Below are positions 7,122-13,941 of a DNA stretch of 18,882 nt, one piece after another. Made by a program: the position numbers and the translations under genes. The first letter of the stretch is position 1, and each line of letters opens with the position of its first letter. Source of the stretch: Candidatus Izemoplasma sp. (GTDB lineage Bacteria > Bacillota_I > Bacilli_A > Izemoplasmatales > Izemoplasmataceae); assembly GCA_007116205.1 (NCBI GenBank), contig SKIY01000104.1, positions 1 to 18,882 on the forward strand. Reading direction: 5' to 3'. The notes beneath the pieces are model-generated. The model did no database searches, was not told the DNA's origin, and saw only the letters and a program-made list of their open reading frames with translations.

Positions 7122-7575
7122 GGATACCCCTTTCTAAATCCAACAATATTCTTTTTGTTTCCAATCCACCGGTAAAACCGCCTATTCGACCATTTGCTGA
7201 AATAACCCGATGACATGGCACAAAAAGCAATAATGGATTCTTACCTAAAGCATTACCAACAGCACGATAACTATTAGGCCTGCTTACTTTTTTTGCTAAC
7301 ATTTGATAACTGATTGTTTCACCGTAAGTTGTGTTTTGCAGTGTTTCATAAACGCTCTTTTCAAAAGCAGTTCCCGTTAACTTCAGTGGTATAGAAAAAT
7401 GCTTTCTAGTACCTTCTAAATATTCAACGACTTGTTTTATACCCATTTTGATTAACGCTGTTTCTTTTTGAATACACGTTTCATCCCAATCAAAGCCACA
7501 CCTTAACAACGCACCATGTTCTTCAATCAAACACAAAACACCAATCTTCGTCTCATAACAATACCCATACTTCAT
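7108..7575 (-). CDS. ogt: Methylated-DNA--protein-cysteine methyltransferase (O6-alkylguanine repair)
   Basis: A suicide DNA-repair protein that moves the alkyl group from O6-methylguanine to its own cysteine. It has 155 residues, the usual Ogt length. The helix-turn-helix/arginine-finger region reads SYRAVGNALGKNP (102-114) and the active site is PCHRV with Cys121, followed by GRIGGFTGGLETKRILLDLE (129-148). The first 60 residues form the small N-terminal domain. GAGGAG lies 5 bases before the ATG. It is second in an operon, 9 bases after the GrpB gene and overlapping the AadK-like gene by 14 bases. No Ada-type regulatory domain is fused. Confidence 0.95.
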   Translation of the reverse strand: MKYGYCYETKIGVLCLIEEHGALLRCGFDWDETCIQKETALIKMGIKQVVEYLEGTRKHFSIPLKLTGTAFEKSVYETLQNTTYGETISYQMLAKKVSRPNSYRAVGNALGKNPLLLFVPCHRVISANGRIGGFTGGLETKRILLDLERGIHANC

Positions 7576-7584
7576 TTTATCTCC

Positions 7585-8088
7585 TCACAATCCTAACCGT
7601 TTATAAATGGATTGAATAAAAACACCTTTCATATTTAAATACCCATCAATATCGTGTTTGTATTTAGCTGCAGCTTGATACTTAATAGCAGCATATGCTT
7701 CTTTTGCATCAGCATGATTGACTAAATACGCCTTAAAGGCTAAATGTTTTTTTAATTCCATACTATCTTTCGGACAAACATATAGATGATGCGTCATAAA
7801 AGGTGTTTTTTTATACTTAAAAGCTTCCCTAGTTTTAATACCTTGATCACCATTATGGTAATACCCTAAAGCTTCAAGTTTAGTTTTTACAGTCTGAAAC
7901 ACACCATAATGCTCAATAACAATATCTATATCTATAATAGGTTTAGCGGCTAACCCTTCAACAGCAGTACTTCCAACATGTTCAATCGCAACAAAAGACT
8001 GACCGAGTCCTTGTTTTAAAAACGCCTCAATTTCCCTAAACGCATCTTTCCACTCAGCACGGTAGGGTTCAACTACAATTGTTCGCAT
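7585..8088 (-). CDS. GrpB-family protein (UPF0157), nucleotidyltransferase-fold
   Basis: A protein of 167 residues, about the usual length for GrpB/UPF0157. The family signature is clear: VVEPYRAEWKDAF near the start, IEHVGSTAVEGLAAKPIIDI (35-54), then HHLYVCPKDSMELKKHLAF (about 102-120) and the YAAIK..AA motif. The GS and DIDI residues are those of the nucleotidyltransferase fold; relatives are related to CoaE-fused domains, but no reaction is firmly established. GAGGTGG precedes the ATG by 4 bases. It leads the operon with ogt and the AadK-like gene. Only a short AT-rich leader with a lone TATAAT lies upstream, so part of its transcription may come through the weaker terminator before it. 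Confidence 0.9.
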   Translation of the reverse strand: MRTIVVEPYRAEWKDAFREIEAFLKQGLGQSFVAIEHVGSTAVEGLAAKPIIDIDIVIEHYGVFQTVKTKLEALGYYHNGDQGIKTREAFKYKKTPFMTHHLYVCPKDSMELKKHLAFKAYLVNHADAKEAYAAIKYQAAAKYKHDIDGYLNMKGVFIQSIYKRLGL

Positions 8089-8112
8089 AACACCACCTCG
8101 TATATATTATAC

Positions 8113-8147
8113 CAATAAAAAACATGAAACCACAGCGGCATCATGTT
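8113..8147 (-). terminator. Terminator of the small membrane-protein gene
   Basis: On the minus strand AACATGA (complement of 8141-8147) pairs with TCATGTT (complement of 8121-8127) across a 13-base loop, followed by TTTTATT. The stem starts within the stop codon of the gene ending at 8146. Its long loop makes it less stable than the other terminators here. Confidence 0.6.
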
Positions 8148-8358
8148 ATTCTTTTAAAGATTTAAATTGTTTTCTAAATAAAATGTAATGAATAATAACC
8201 CAAGTCATATAAAAAGTAATAAATTGAACGATAAAAACATTAATTACACGTTCCTCTGCCATCACCGATATCAGTACAATAAAAATGCTTGCAGCAATAA
8301 ATCCTTGTATCCAAATACGTAAATGCATCTTTCTGCGTATCATCTGTTTATCTTCCAT
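8146..8358 (-). CDS. Small membrane protein of unknown function, two spans
   Basis: Not recognised. A 70-residue protein with a basic N-terminus (MEDKQMIRRKMHLR), two hydrophobic segments (about 16-33 and 40-61) joined by a short AEER loop, and a basic tail FRKQFKSLKE. By the positive-inside rule both ends face the cytoplasm. The ATG at 8358 is chosen because GGGGAGGTGA sits 5 bases upstream; a GTG at 8367 lies inside that SD. It has its own promoter (8377-8404) and terminator, which supports a real gene. It is divergent to another small membrane protein gene. Confidence 0.7.
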   Translation of the reverse strand: MEDKQMIRRKMHLRIWIQGFIAASIFIVLISVMAEERVINVFIVQFITFYMTWVIIHYILFRKQFKSLKE

Positions 8359-8376
8359 ATTGTTCACCTCCCCTAT

Positions 8377-8404
8377 ACTTTATCATAAATTAGGGTAATG
8401 TCAA
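8377..8404 (-). promoter_or_regulatory. Promoter of the small membrane-protein gene
   Basis: The minus strand carries a perfect TTGACA (8399-8404), a 16-base spacer and TAAAGT (8377-8382) with an extended TG element. The transcription start would be near 8370, so the leader is only about 12 bases, barely holding the SD. Confidence 0.55.
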
Positions 8405-8427
8405 TTCATCACTTATCATCGATTTAG

Positions 8428-8456
8428 TTGAAATCAAGTTCCTAATACTTTATAAT
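8428..8456 (+). promoter_or_regulatory. Promoter of the plus-strand small membrane-protein gene
   Basis: TTGAAA (8428-8433), a 17-base spacer and a perfect TATAAT (8451-8456). It gives a leader of about 45 bases before the ATG at 8510. Confidence 0.75.
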
Positions 8457-8509
8457 ACGTTAAGTAAATATCACTAAAAACAAAACGATACATTCAAAGA
8501 GGTGTTAAA

Positions 8510-8785
8510 ATGCCAGAACTTCTCATCATCGGTGCAACGATTGGTGCTTGTTATATTATTGTTACGTTAAGTCACCTATTAGGGAAAATCCATATATCTT
8601 TTTATTTTATTTTACCCGTTTTGACACTATTTATTAGTATCTTACTGTTTGCATTTGCTGTGATAATTCAACATACACAGTATGCTGGTTATTTTCTATA
8701 TGGTGCATTAGGTCTATTTTGGGCCGCAATTATCACCCTTATAATAAACATAGTTACCGTAAACAAATCCAGAAAAAAAGGCTAA
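8510..8785 (+). CDS. Small membrane protein, three spans, possibly YesK-like
   Basis: A 91-residue hydrophobic protein with three predicted membrane spans (about 3-24, 30-54 and 60-84) and a basic tail NKSRKKG. The pattern of a LPVLTLFISILLF span followed by a Gly-rich YAGYFLYGALGLFW segment faintly resembles the YesK-like family, but I would not assign it. AAAGAGGTG lies 5 bases before the ATG. A near-consensus promoter upstream and a bidirectional terminator that starts in its last codons show it is an independent one-gene unit. It is a lone plus-strand gene among minus-strand operons. Confidence 0.72.
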   Translation: MPELLIIGATIGACYIIVTLSHLLGKIHISFYFILPVLTLFISILLFAFAVIIQHTQYAGYFLYGALGLFWAAIITLIINIVTVNKSRKKG

Positions 8786-8803
8786 TCCAATTAGCCTTTT
8801 TTT
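8773..8803. terminator. Bidirectional terminator between converging genes
   Basis: A 14-base perfect stem, AAAAAAAGGCTAAT (8773-8786) and ATTAGCCTTTTTTT (8790-8803), around loop CCA. Both strands have A-runs before and T-runs after the GC core. It overlaps the 3' ends, including stop codons, of the plus-strand gene ending at 8785 and the mhqD-like gene ending at 8791. Confidence 0.93.
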
Positions 8804-9402
8804 CTTATCTCTTGATACCATCGTTTTACCGCATCTACTTCTTTAGAGCCGATACTATGACCTTCATTAAACCACGCTAACGTAACATCAGCTTGACTTG
8901 ATTTAAACATCCCTTCAAGCATTTCTGACTCTTGAGCTGAACAAATCGGATCATTCACCCCTGCAGAAATAAATATCTCTTTATCTAATAACTTAGGAAG
9001 CTTAGCATTTTTAAACGGCACCATAGGATGTAAAAGCATTGCGCCTTTAAACGTCTCCGCCGTATGAAAAAGAACACTTGCTGCAATATTAGCCCCATTT
9101 GAATACCCTAAAGCATACACATTATCTTTATCAAATCCCAGTTCCTTTGACAAACGTTCAATGCGATCGATCATCGCGCGTGTTCTTATTTTAAGATCAT
9201 CTTCATCAAATACACCAGGCCGTAAACGCTTGAAAAAACGGGCCATACCATCTTCAATAACATCTCCGCGTAAAGCCAATATTGAAGCATCACTATCAAT
9301 CGCTTTCGCTAAAGGTATTAAATCATGTTCAGTGCCACCGGTCCCGTGTAATAAAACAATCGTAGGCGATTTCTTACTTCCTTCTTTATATAAATGATTC
9401 AT
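8791..9402 (-). CDS. mhqD: MhqD-type alpha/beta hydrolase (carboxylesterase)
   Basis: A cytoplasmic hydrolase of 203 residues matching Bacillus MhqD along its whole length, from memory of that protein. It has LLHGTGGTEHDLIPLA (17-32), the nucleophile elbow GYSNGANIAAS with Ser101, LHPMVPF (124-130), AGVNDPICSAQESE with Asp151 and EGHS with His182. MhqD belongs to the regulon induced by methylhydroquinone and other quinones and is thought to act on aromatic breakdown products. I chose the ATG at 9402, matching the MhqD N-terminus; a GTG at 9411 overlaps the upstream stop as GTGA, and GGAG lies 8 bases before the ATG. Co-transcribed with a flavin reductase, consistent with electrophile defence. 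No MhqR-type regulator or ring-cleavage dioxygenase is adjacent. Confidence 0.9.
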   Translation of the reverse strand: MNHLYKEGSKKSPTIVLLHGTGGTEHDLIPLAKAIDSDASILALRGDVIEDGMARFFKRLRPGVFDEDDLKIRTRAMIDRIERLSKELGFDKDNVYALGYSNGANIAASVLFHTAETFKGAMLLHPMVPFKNAKLPKLLDKEIFISAGVNDPICSAQESEMLEGMFKSSQADVTLAWFNEGHSIGSKEVDAVKRWYQEIRKKG

Positions 9403-9407
9403 ACTGA

Positions 9408-10001
9408 TCACTCCGGTCTTTTTAATGTTATTATATTCCCTAAACTTACATAATCATTTTTAGATAATCTACCAATTGGTTTAAGTGATTGAATATTAAT
9501 CCTACCCTCAGTCAACAAGCTTTCATCAACGTGCATATGAATTGCCTTACCAATAATCATATCACTGTCTTCAAAAGCCACATGTTTATCCAGTACACAT
9601 TCAAAATACACCGGACTCTGATTCAAATGAGGCACTTCAAAACGATCGTTTTTAGAAACCGTAAAATGCGTTATAGTCAGTTCACTTTGGTGATAAGGAA
9701 TTTTTGAAGCACTCAAATTCGTATCTTCAAGATTAGCTTCTGTAACCACATGTACCACAAACTTTTTTGTTTCAAAAATATTTCTCGCAGTGTCTTTTAA
9801 AGCCCCTGCTTTTTTACCAATAACAATCGATAACCGTGCAGGAGAAGCTGTAACAATATTAAAGTAACTAAACGGCGCAACATTGACTACACCTGATGCA
9901 CTAGTAGTCGTCACAAGTGCAATCGGTCGTGGTATAACTGTTGAAGTTAACCACTTGTATGCATCTTCTTTAGAAACCGTTTCTAAATCTATTTTAATCA
10001 A
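9408..10001 (-). CDS. Flavin reductase-like FMN-binding protein
   Basis: A 197-residue protein of the flavin reductase-like domain family (PF01613 type), binding FMN in a split-barrel fold. Recognisable parts are STVIPRPIALVTT (20-32), NVAPFSYFNIVTASPARL (40-57), the KDTARNI segment (69-75) with FVVHVV, and the later NQSPVYFEC. Such enzymes reduce flavins or act as NAD(P)H:FMN oxidoreductases. The start is TTG at 10001, with GAGGTGAT ending 3 bases before it; the frame continues five codons upstream to another TTG with no SD. It is first in a two-gene operon with the mhqD-like hydrolase, its stop overlapping that gene's region. Confidence 0.88.
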   Translation of the reverse strand: MIKIDLETVSKEDAYKWLTSTVIPRPIALVTTTSASGVVNVAPFSYFNIVTASPARLSIVIGKKAGALKDTARNIFETKKFVVHVVTEANLEDTNLSASKIPYHQSELTITHFTVSKNDRFEVPHLNQSPVYFECVLDKHVAFEDSDMIIGKAIHMHVDESLLTEGRINIQSLKPIGRLSKNDYVSLGNIITLKRPE

Positions 10002-10028
10002 TTTATCACCTCGCAATTTAACGTCTAC

Positions 10029-10058
10029 ATTATAGCGTGATTAAGTAAAACACAACAA
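10029..10058 (-). promoter_or_regulatory. Promoter of the flavin reductase/mhqD operon
   Basis: The minus strand has a perfect TATAAT (10029-10034) with a weak TTGTTG (10053-10058) 18 bases upstream. The leader to the TTG start is about 20 bases. The weak -35 would fit an activated or modestly expressed promoter. Confidence 0.5.
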
Positions 10059-10069
10059 AGATATGCAAT

Positions 10070-10096
10070 AAAAAAAGCCGAATTATTCGGCTTTTT
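10070..10096 (-). terminator. Terminator of the feoA-feoB-PTS IIC operon
   Basis: A perfect 11-base stem, AAAAAGCCGAA (10072-10082) and TTCGGCTTTTT (10086-10096), with loop TTA, which is itself the complement of the stop codon of the PTS IIC gene. The minus strand continues with seven T residues. Confidence 0.92.
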
Positions 10097-11123
10097 CTGT
10101 AGGTTTATCCGCATTTGATTCTTCATAGGTTTGAAGCGATAAATCCCCCGCCACAATCCATCCTTGTTTTCTGAAAAGAATATCGATACCAAAAACCAAC
10201 GTAATTGGCAAAACAAAATGTAATATAAGCACTGAAAACAAAACCCCAGGTGCATATCCCATAACATCAAACGTTGCAATTTGTCCTACCAAGCCACTTG
10301 TTCCCATACCAGCACCACTTGCATCCGTTTGAATTTTGAAAAGCAAGGTTGATAAAGGCCCTAAAAAAGCACTAACAATAATTGGCGGTAACCAAATAAT
10401 CGGCTTCCTTAATATATTCTTAAATTGAAGCATACTCGTTCCAATTGCAATTGAAATAACAGCGCCAATCGAATTATCTTTTCGACTCATCACCGCAAAC
10501 CCAAGCATTTGGACAACCCCACCGATAACTGCAGCACCACCAGCTATTCCACCAATAGAAAACGCAATCGCAATCGCCGCACTAGAGATAGGACTCGTTA
10601 AAGCCATCCCCATAACAACCGCAATGATAATCCCCATCATAAACGGACCATAAGCCGTTGCATCTTGAATAAATTGTCCCAGTAAGTCAGATCCCTTAGC
10701 AACATAAGCACCAATCAACAATACAACGACAAGCGCCACCAAAGAACTTACTAACGGAATCAAAATAATATCAAACGGTGTTCGCTTACGCAAAATTTGT
10801 CTAACAGCTTCAATTGCTGCAATTGTTGCAAGATAAGCCACTACCGGATCATTTGCTTCCATAATTCCAGTTGCAATGCCACCTGCCATCGCCCCTGCAA
10901 TTAACGGCAATCCTGTAAGTTTCAAACTAAAAGCAACACCTAAACCAATTCCAACACCCATTAACGAAGCTAAAACACCAGCAACATCAACAAGTGGTGC
11001 AATGTTTAAATAGGTTCCTATTTGCCTCAAAATCAAGCCAATAATAAGTGTTGAAAATAACCCTAAAGCCATACCGTTCAAAGTAACAATTAAGTAATTA
11101 AGTATCTTCTTTCTAATTGTCAT
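10083..11123 (-). CDS. PfoR-family PTS IIC-like membrane protein
   Basis: A 346-residue polytopic membrane protein of the PTS_EIIC_2/PfoR type. About nine or ten hydrophobic spans are present. They include Gly-rich signatures SLMGVGIGLGVAFSLKLTGL (53-72), AGAMAGGIATGIMEANDPV (76-94), MGMALTSPISSAAIAIAFSI (171-190) and a TSGLVGQIATFDVMGY segment near 274-290. The C-terminal tail (about 320-346) is charged and cytoplasmic. The family is named from a Clostridium perfringens locus affecting toxin production and is classed as sugar PTS IIC, but its substrate is not settled and no IIA/IIB gene is here. It sits 25 bases after feoB with AGGAC before the ATG and shares its terminator, so it is co-expressed with iron uptake genes. 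Confidence 0.82.
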   Translation of the reverse strand: MTIRKKILNYLIVTLNGMALGLFSTLIIGLILRQIGTYLNIAPLVDVAGVLASLMGVGIGLGVAFSLKLTGLPLIAGAMAGGIATGIMEANDPVVAYLATIAAIEAVRQILRKRTPFDIILIPLVSSLVALVVVLLIGAYVAKGSDLLGQFIQDATAYGPFMMGIIIAVVMGMALTSPISSAAIAIAFSIGGIAGGAAVIGGVVQMLGFAVMSRKDNSIGAVISIAIGTSMLQFKNILRKPIIWLPPIIVSAFLGPLSTLLFKIQTDASGAGMGTSGLVGQIATFDVMGYAPGVLFSVLILHFVLPITLVFGIDILFRKQGWIVAGDLSLQTYEESNADKPTEKAE

Positions 11124-11148
11124 AATCTAGTCCTACCTATTTTGTATT

Positions 11149-12897
11149 TTATCCCAACATCTGCACCAATAATTCCCCAACACGCGCAACGACACCACCT
11201 AAAAAAATAGCTGTTGTCGTTGTTAATAATAACACAAAAACCGCAACTTTTGCATTAAATTCTTTTGCAAGTGTTGCAATCATTGCAATGCATGGAACAT
11301 AAAACAACGCTACCGTAGCTCCTGTGAAAAACTGCACCGTTGTCAAATCCATATCAATCAACGGAAGTACTGCTAACTCTCTACGAACAATACCAATAAT
11401 AAGCGGAGTTGCTGCCGCTTCAGGCAACCTCAACCATCCTGAAACAAGCGGTGCTAACCCCCGTCCCATAACATCAAGCACACCAATTTCATAAAGCATC
11501 GCTGTAACCATAATCGCTAAAATCATTGGGATTGCACCATCTTTAATGTAATGCTTTATCCGCATATAGATCTTTTTGGTCAATAATTTAGGTTTTGGTA
11601 ATAATAACTCGGGGAGTTCCAATAACGTAAACGGCATTGCTTCCTTGTTTAACCTTTTCATCACAATACCAACAATCATCATCGCCACAAATGACATTAA
11701 AAACACAAACACAAGTGCTAACAATGAATGCTCAATCAGTAACGCCACAAACGCTCCCGATTGTGAAACGCAAGGTACCGCAAGCGAAACCATTACAGCA
11801 ATAGTTAACCGTGATTTCTTAGAACGCATGCTTCGCGTTGACATAATCGCCGGAATACCACAACCATACCCAAGCATTATCGGAATAATACTTGAACCAC
11901 TCAAACCAATCTTCTTAAAAATACCATCCAGTAAAACCGCTAGCCTCGGTAAATAGCCCGTATCTTCCAAAATACTCATCATCGTATAAAAAGAAATAAC
12001 ATACGGTAACACTAACGCAAACGGCCATTCAATACCCTTAATTAAAAACCCGTACTCCCCAACCAATATCCCTCGAACAAGTTCTGAGTCAAACAAAGTA
12101 AAAACACCTTGTTCAATCGCAGGAAACAAAAAGCCTCTCAAGATCGGCAGTAAAATAAACTGCCTTAAGCCCATTCCAAACCCAATCACAAACGCAAACA
12201 AAGCTGCAAGTACAACAATCGCAATCGGTATACCAGGCATAGGCTTAATTAAAAAAGCATACTTCCCTTGATAGGTATTTGGATCAATCGTTTTTTTAAC
12301 TGAACGCTCAACAATTCTTTCAATATCTTTCCAACGATCCTCTTCTGTCTTTTGAAGATTGTGGTTAACCGTCTTATTCTCCATAACATTATGTAGCTCA
12401 TCGCGTAAAGCTTGCAAACTTTTTTTCTCTAACGCAACGGTTGGAAATACCGGTACATTCAATCGTGCCGAAATCACACGATGATCAATCGTCATCCCTT
12501 TACCCTTCAACAAATCCGTACGGTTTAAAGCAACAATCGTCGGAATATTATACGCCAACACTTGCATTAAAAGATGCAAACTACTCTCTAGATTCAGTGC
12601 ATCTAAAACAAACAAAATCGCCTCAGGCTTTTCATTAAGCATCGAAATAGCAACCCGTTCAGCATCATCAATAGAATCTTTAATGTCATATACACCAGGT
12701 ACATCAACTAACGTATACGCCCGTTCAGCAACAACGATGCGTCCCTCTGTATATTCAACCGTCGTTCCCGAATAGTTCGATACCATAACATCCATACCAG
12801 TATAACGAGAAAAAATGGCGCTTTTCCCAACATTGGGTAAGCCCATTAATAATATTTTCTTATCGGTATGTTCTTGAATGTTTTTAAGTTTTCCCAT
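11149..12897 (-). CDS. feoB: Ferrous iron transport protein B, short form
   Basis: An inner-membrane Fe(II) transporter with an N-terminal GTPase. G1 is GLPNVGKS (19-26), G2 Thr45 or Thr46 in SGTTVE, G3 DVPG (65-68) and G4 NRTD (125-128). The membrane part begins near residue 222. EDTGYLPRLAVLLD (311-324), GLSGSSIIPIMLGYGCGIPA (331-350) and IMSTR fit FeoB. The first gate continues with VPCVSQSGAF (374-383) in place of the usual SCSARLPVY-like sequence, and the second gate reads GIVRRELAVLP (502-512). At 582 residues it is shorter than classical FeoB (about 650-770). The start is ATG at 12897, with a TTG codon just before it; AGAAGG lies upstream across the feoA stop. It is middle gene of feoA-feoB-PTS IIC. 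Confidence 0.92.
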   Translation of the reverse strand: MGKLKNIQEHTDKKILLMGLPNVGKSAIFSRYTGMDVMVSNYSGTTVEYTEGRIVVAERAYTLVDVPGVYDIKDSIDDAERVAISMLNEKPEAILFVLDALNLESSLHLLMQVLAYNIPTIVALNRTDLLKGKGMTIDHRVISARLNVPVFPTVALEKKSLQALRDELHNVMENKTVNHNLQKTEEDRWKDIERIVERSVKKTIDPNTYQGKYAFLIKPMPGIPIAIVVLAALFAFVIGFGMGLRQFILLPILRGFLFPAIEQGVFTLFDSELVRGILVGEYGFLIKGIEWPFALVLPYVISFYTMMSILEDTGYLPRLAVLLDGIFKKIGLSGSSIIPIMLGYGCGIPAIMSTRSMRSKKSRLTIAVMVSLAVPCVSQSGAFVALLIEHSLLALVFVFLMSFVAMMIVGIVMKRLNKEAMPFTLLELPELLLPKPKLLTKKIYMRIKHYIKDGAIPMILAIMVTAMLYEIGVLDVMGRGLAPLVSGWLRLPEAAATPLIIGIVRRELAVLPLIDMDLTTVQFFTGATVALFYVPCIAMIATLAKEFNAKVAVFVLLLTTTTAIFLGGVVARVGELLVQMLG

Positions 12898-12905
12898 CAA
12901 TACCG

Positions 12906-13139
12906 CTACCTTCTAATCTTGATCAACTCTGCTAAAGCACGATCAATGACAACACTTCTGTCGCCTACCATAAAAACCAGTGGTCCAGATGCAACACTAC
13001 GCGTAATCAATCTGACTTGCTTGCCGATGCGTACACCAAGCGACGCAAGCAACCTTAAATCAGGAACCTCAAATACAGTTCCTGCTTCGCCTATAGCCAT
13101 ATGATTTAATGATGCGATATTTCGCTGTATACCTTGCAT
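12906..13139 (-). CDS. feoA: Ferrous iron transport protein A
   Basis: A small cytoplasmic SH3-like protein that assists FeoB. The predicted product has 77 residues: a short lead-in, then the FeoA core MAIGEAGTVFEVPDLRLLAS (14-33), LGVRIGKQVRLITRSVASGP (34-53) and VGDRSVVIDRALAELIKI, matching the family's G.(R)L...G...G..V and final RxxA..I pattern. The ATG at 13139 is preferred: GAGGTGG lies 5 bases upstream, and the in-frame GTG at 13148 is part of that SD. Its stop lies 8 bases before feoB. It has a good promoter of its own at 13195-13224. Confidence 0.9.
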   Translation of the reverse strand: MQGIQRNIASLNHMAIGEAGTVFEVPDLRLLASLGVRIGKQVRLITRSVASGPLVFMVGDRSVVIDRALAELIKIRR

Positions 13140-13194
13140 ATAAGCCACCTCAAGTATTTCATAATAAGTCTAGTTATGCCCTATTCACATCCCT

Positions 13195-13224
13195 AGTATA
13201 ACAAGGTAAATAATAATGCGTCAA
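13195..13224 (-). promoter_or_regulatory. Promoter of the feoA-feoB-PTS IIC operon
   Basis: The minus strand has TTGACG (13219-13224), an 18-base spacer and TATACT (13195-13200). The leader to the feoA ATG is about 50 bases. I could not make out a convincing Fur or DtxR/MntR box over it. Confidence 0.7.
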
Positions 13225-13258
13225 CCTTATCTATACAGTTTCTAAATAGTCCTATAAA

Positions 13259-13798
13259 CTACCGTTTAAAAATAATCACCGATTGATCAAACGCCTTCAT
13301 AGACTGATCAACTTTATCCCCTATTTTCACAGTATCTGGCAAGACATCATAATGTTTTGCATAAGATTTTTTGGGCAACCTCGCCACTACAACGCGTGCT
13401 TGATTAAAGTTGATCGCCTCAACAATCTCATCAAGCGGTGCTGCTTGTAAAGCTATTAAACACACTGAATAATCCTCATTAATGGGGTGACTCCCATCAA
13501 AAACCTGGACAGTTATTAAGGGTTCAAGCTTAAGTTTCTTAACCACCCGTCGCGCACGTTTTACAGCATCTTTATCAGTGTCTATACAGATTACTTTTGC
13601 ACCTGTTAACCTAGCAATCCAGATAGCAGTAAAAGGAATCGCACCACAGCCAATTTGATAAACGGTGTCAGAAGCCTTAATTGCTGCCAGTTTAATTTCA
13701 TTTTTAATAATTTTTTGATAAGGCTTTACATACAAATAAATACCAAATTTACAATAACTTAAACACTTTTCCAAGCTTTGAATAAACTTTTTAATCAT
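13259..13798 (-). CDS. Small SAM-methyltransferase-fold protein, nicotianamine-synthase-like (paralogue A)
   Basis: A 179-residue Rossmann-fold protein. QIGCGAIPFTAIWIA (48-62) is a glycine-rich SAM-binding loop of the GxGxxP(L/F)(T/S)A type, as in nicotianamine synthase-like proteins. VICIDTDKDAVKRARRVV (69-86) supplies the acidic residue binding the SAM ribose, followed by VFDGSHP and DYSVCLIALQAAP (109-121). It begins with an amphipathic N-terminal section (1-45) and no membrane span. It is a clear paralogue of the protein encoded divergently at 13942: the GxGA.P motif falls at residue 50 in both. Nicotianamine and opine-metallophore synthases are larger (about 270 or more), so a methyl or aminopropyl transferase with another acceptor is as likely. 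GGAGGATG precedes the ATG. No terminator is visible before feoA. Confidence 0.75.
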   Translation of the reverse strand: MIKKFIQSLEKCLSYCKFGIYLYVKPYQKIIKNEIKLAAIKASDTVYQIGCGAIPFTAIWIARLTGAKVICIDTDKDAVKRARRVVKKLKLEPLITVQVFDGSHPINEDYSVCLIALQAAPLDEIVEAINFNQARVVVARLPKKSYAKHYDVLPDTVKIGDKVDQSMKAFDQSVIIFKR

Positions 13799-13844
13799 TT
13801 CATCCTCCAGATTAAAAGACTATTTATAAACATTACATTAACCA

Positions 13845-13873
13845 TTGAATTCACCGTTAAACTTCACTATAAT
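13845..13873 (+). promoter_or_regulatory. Promoter of the plus-strand methyltransferase/pssA-like operon
   Basis: TTGAAT (13845-13850), a 17-base spacer and a perfect TATAAT (13868-13873). The leader is about 60 bases. The opposite-strand gene starts at 13798, so both are controlled from this 143-base gap; no equally clear minus-strand promoter was found. Confidence 0.72.
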
Positions 13874-13941
13874 AAACACGATTTGATTAATTTATAAACT
13901 TTCTGTTTTACTATATCATACCACAAAAAAAGGTGAACACT

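Noticed and set aside
8106..8111. TATAAT upstream of the GrpB gene as its promoter
   Set aside because: There is no acceptable -35 box, and the predicted start would leave a leader of only about 11 bases holding the whole SD; kept as possible only.
13140..13258. Fur or DtxR/MntR operator at the feoA promoter
   Set aside because: Only a loose direct repeat (TACTAG and AACTAG) and short imperfect palindromes are present; none is close to a known iron-box consensus.
13799..13941. Minus-strand promoter for methyltransferase paralogue A
   Set aside because: Several AT-rich -10-like hexamers exist, but none has a matching -35 box at proper spacing.
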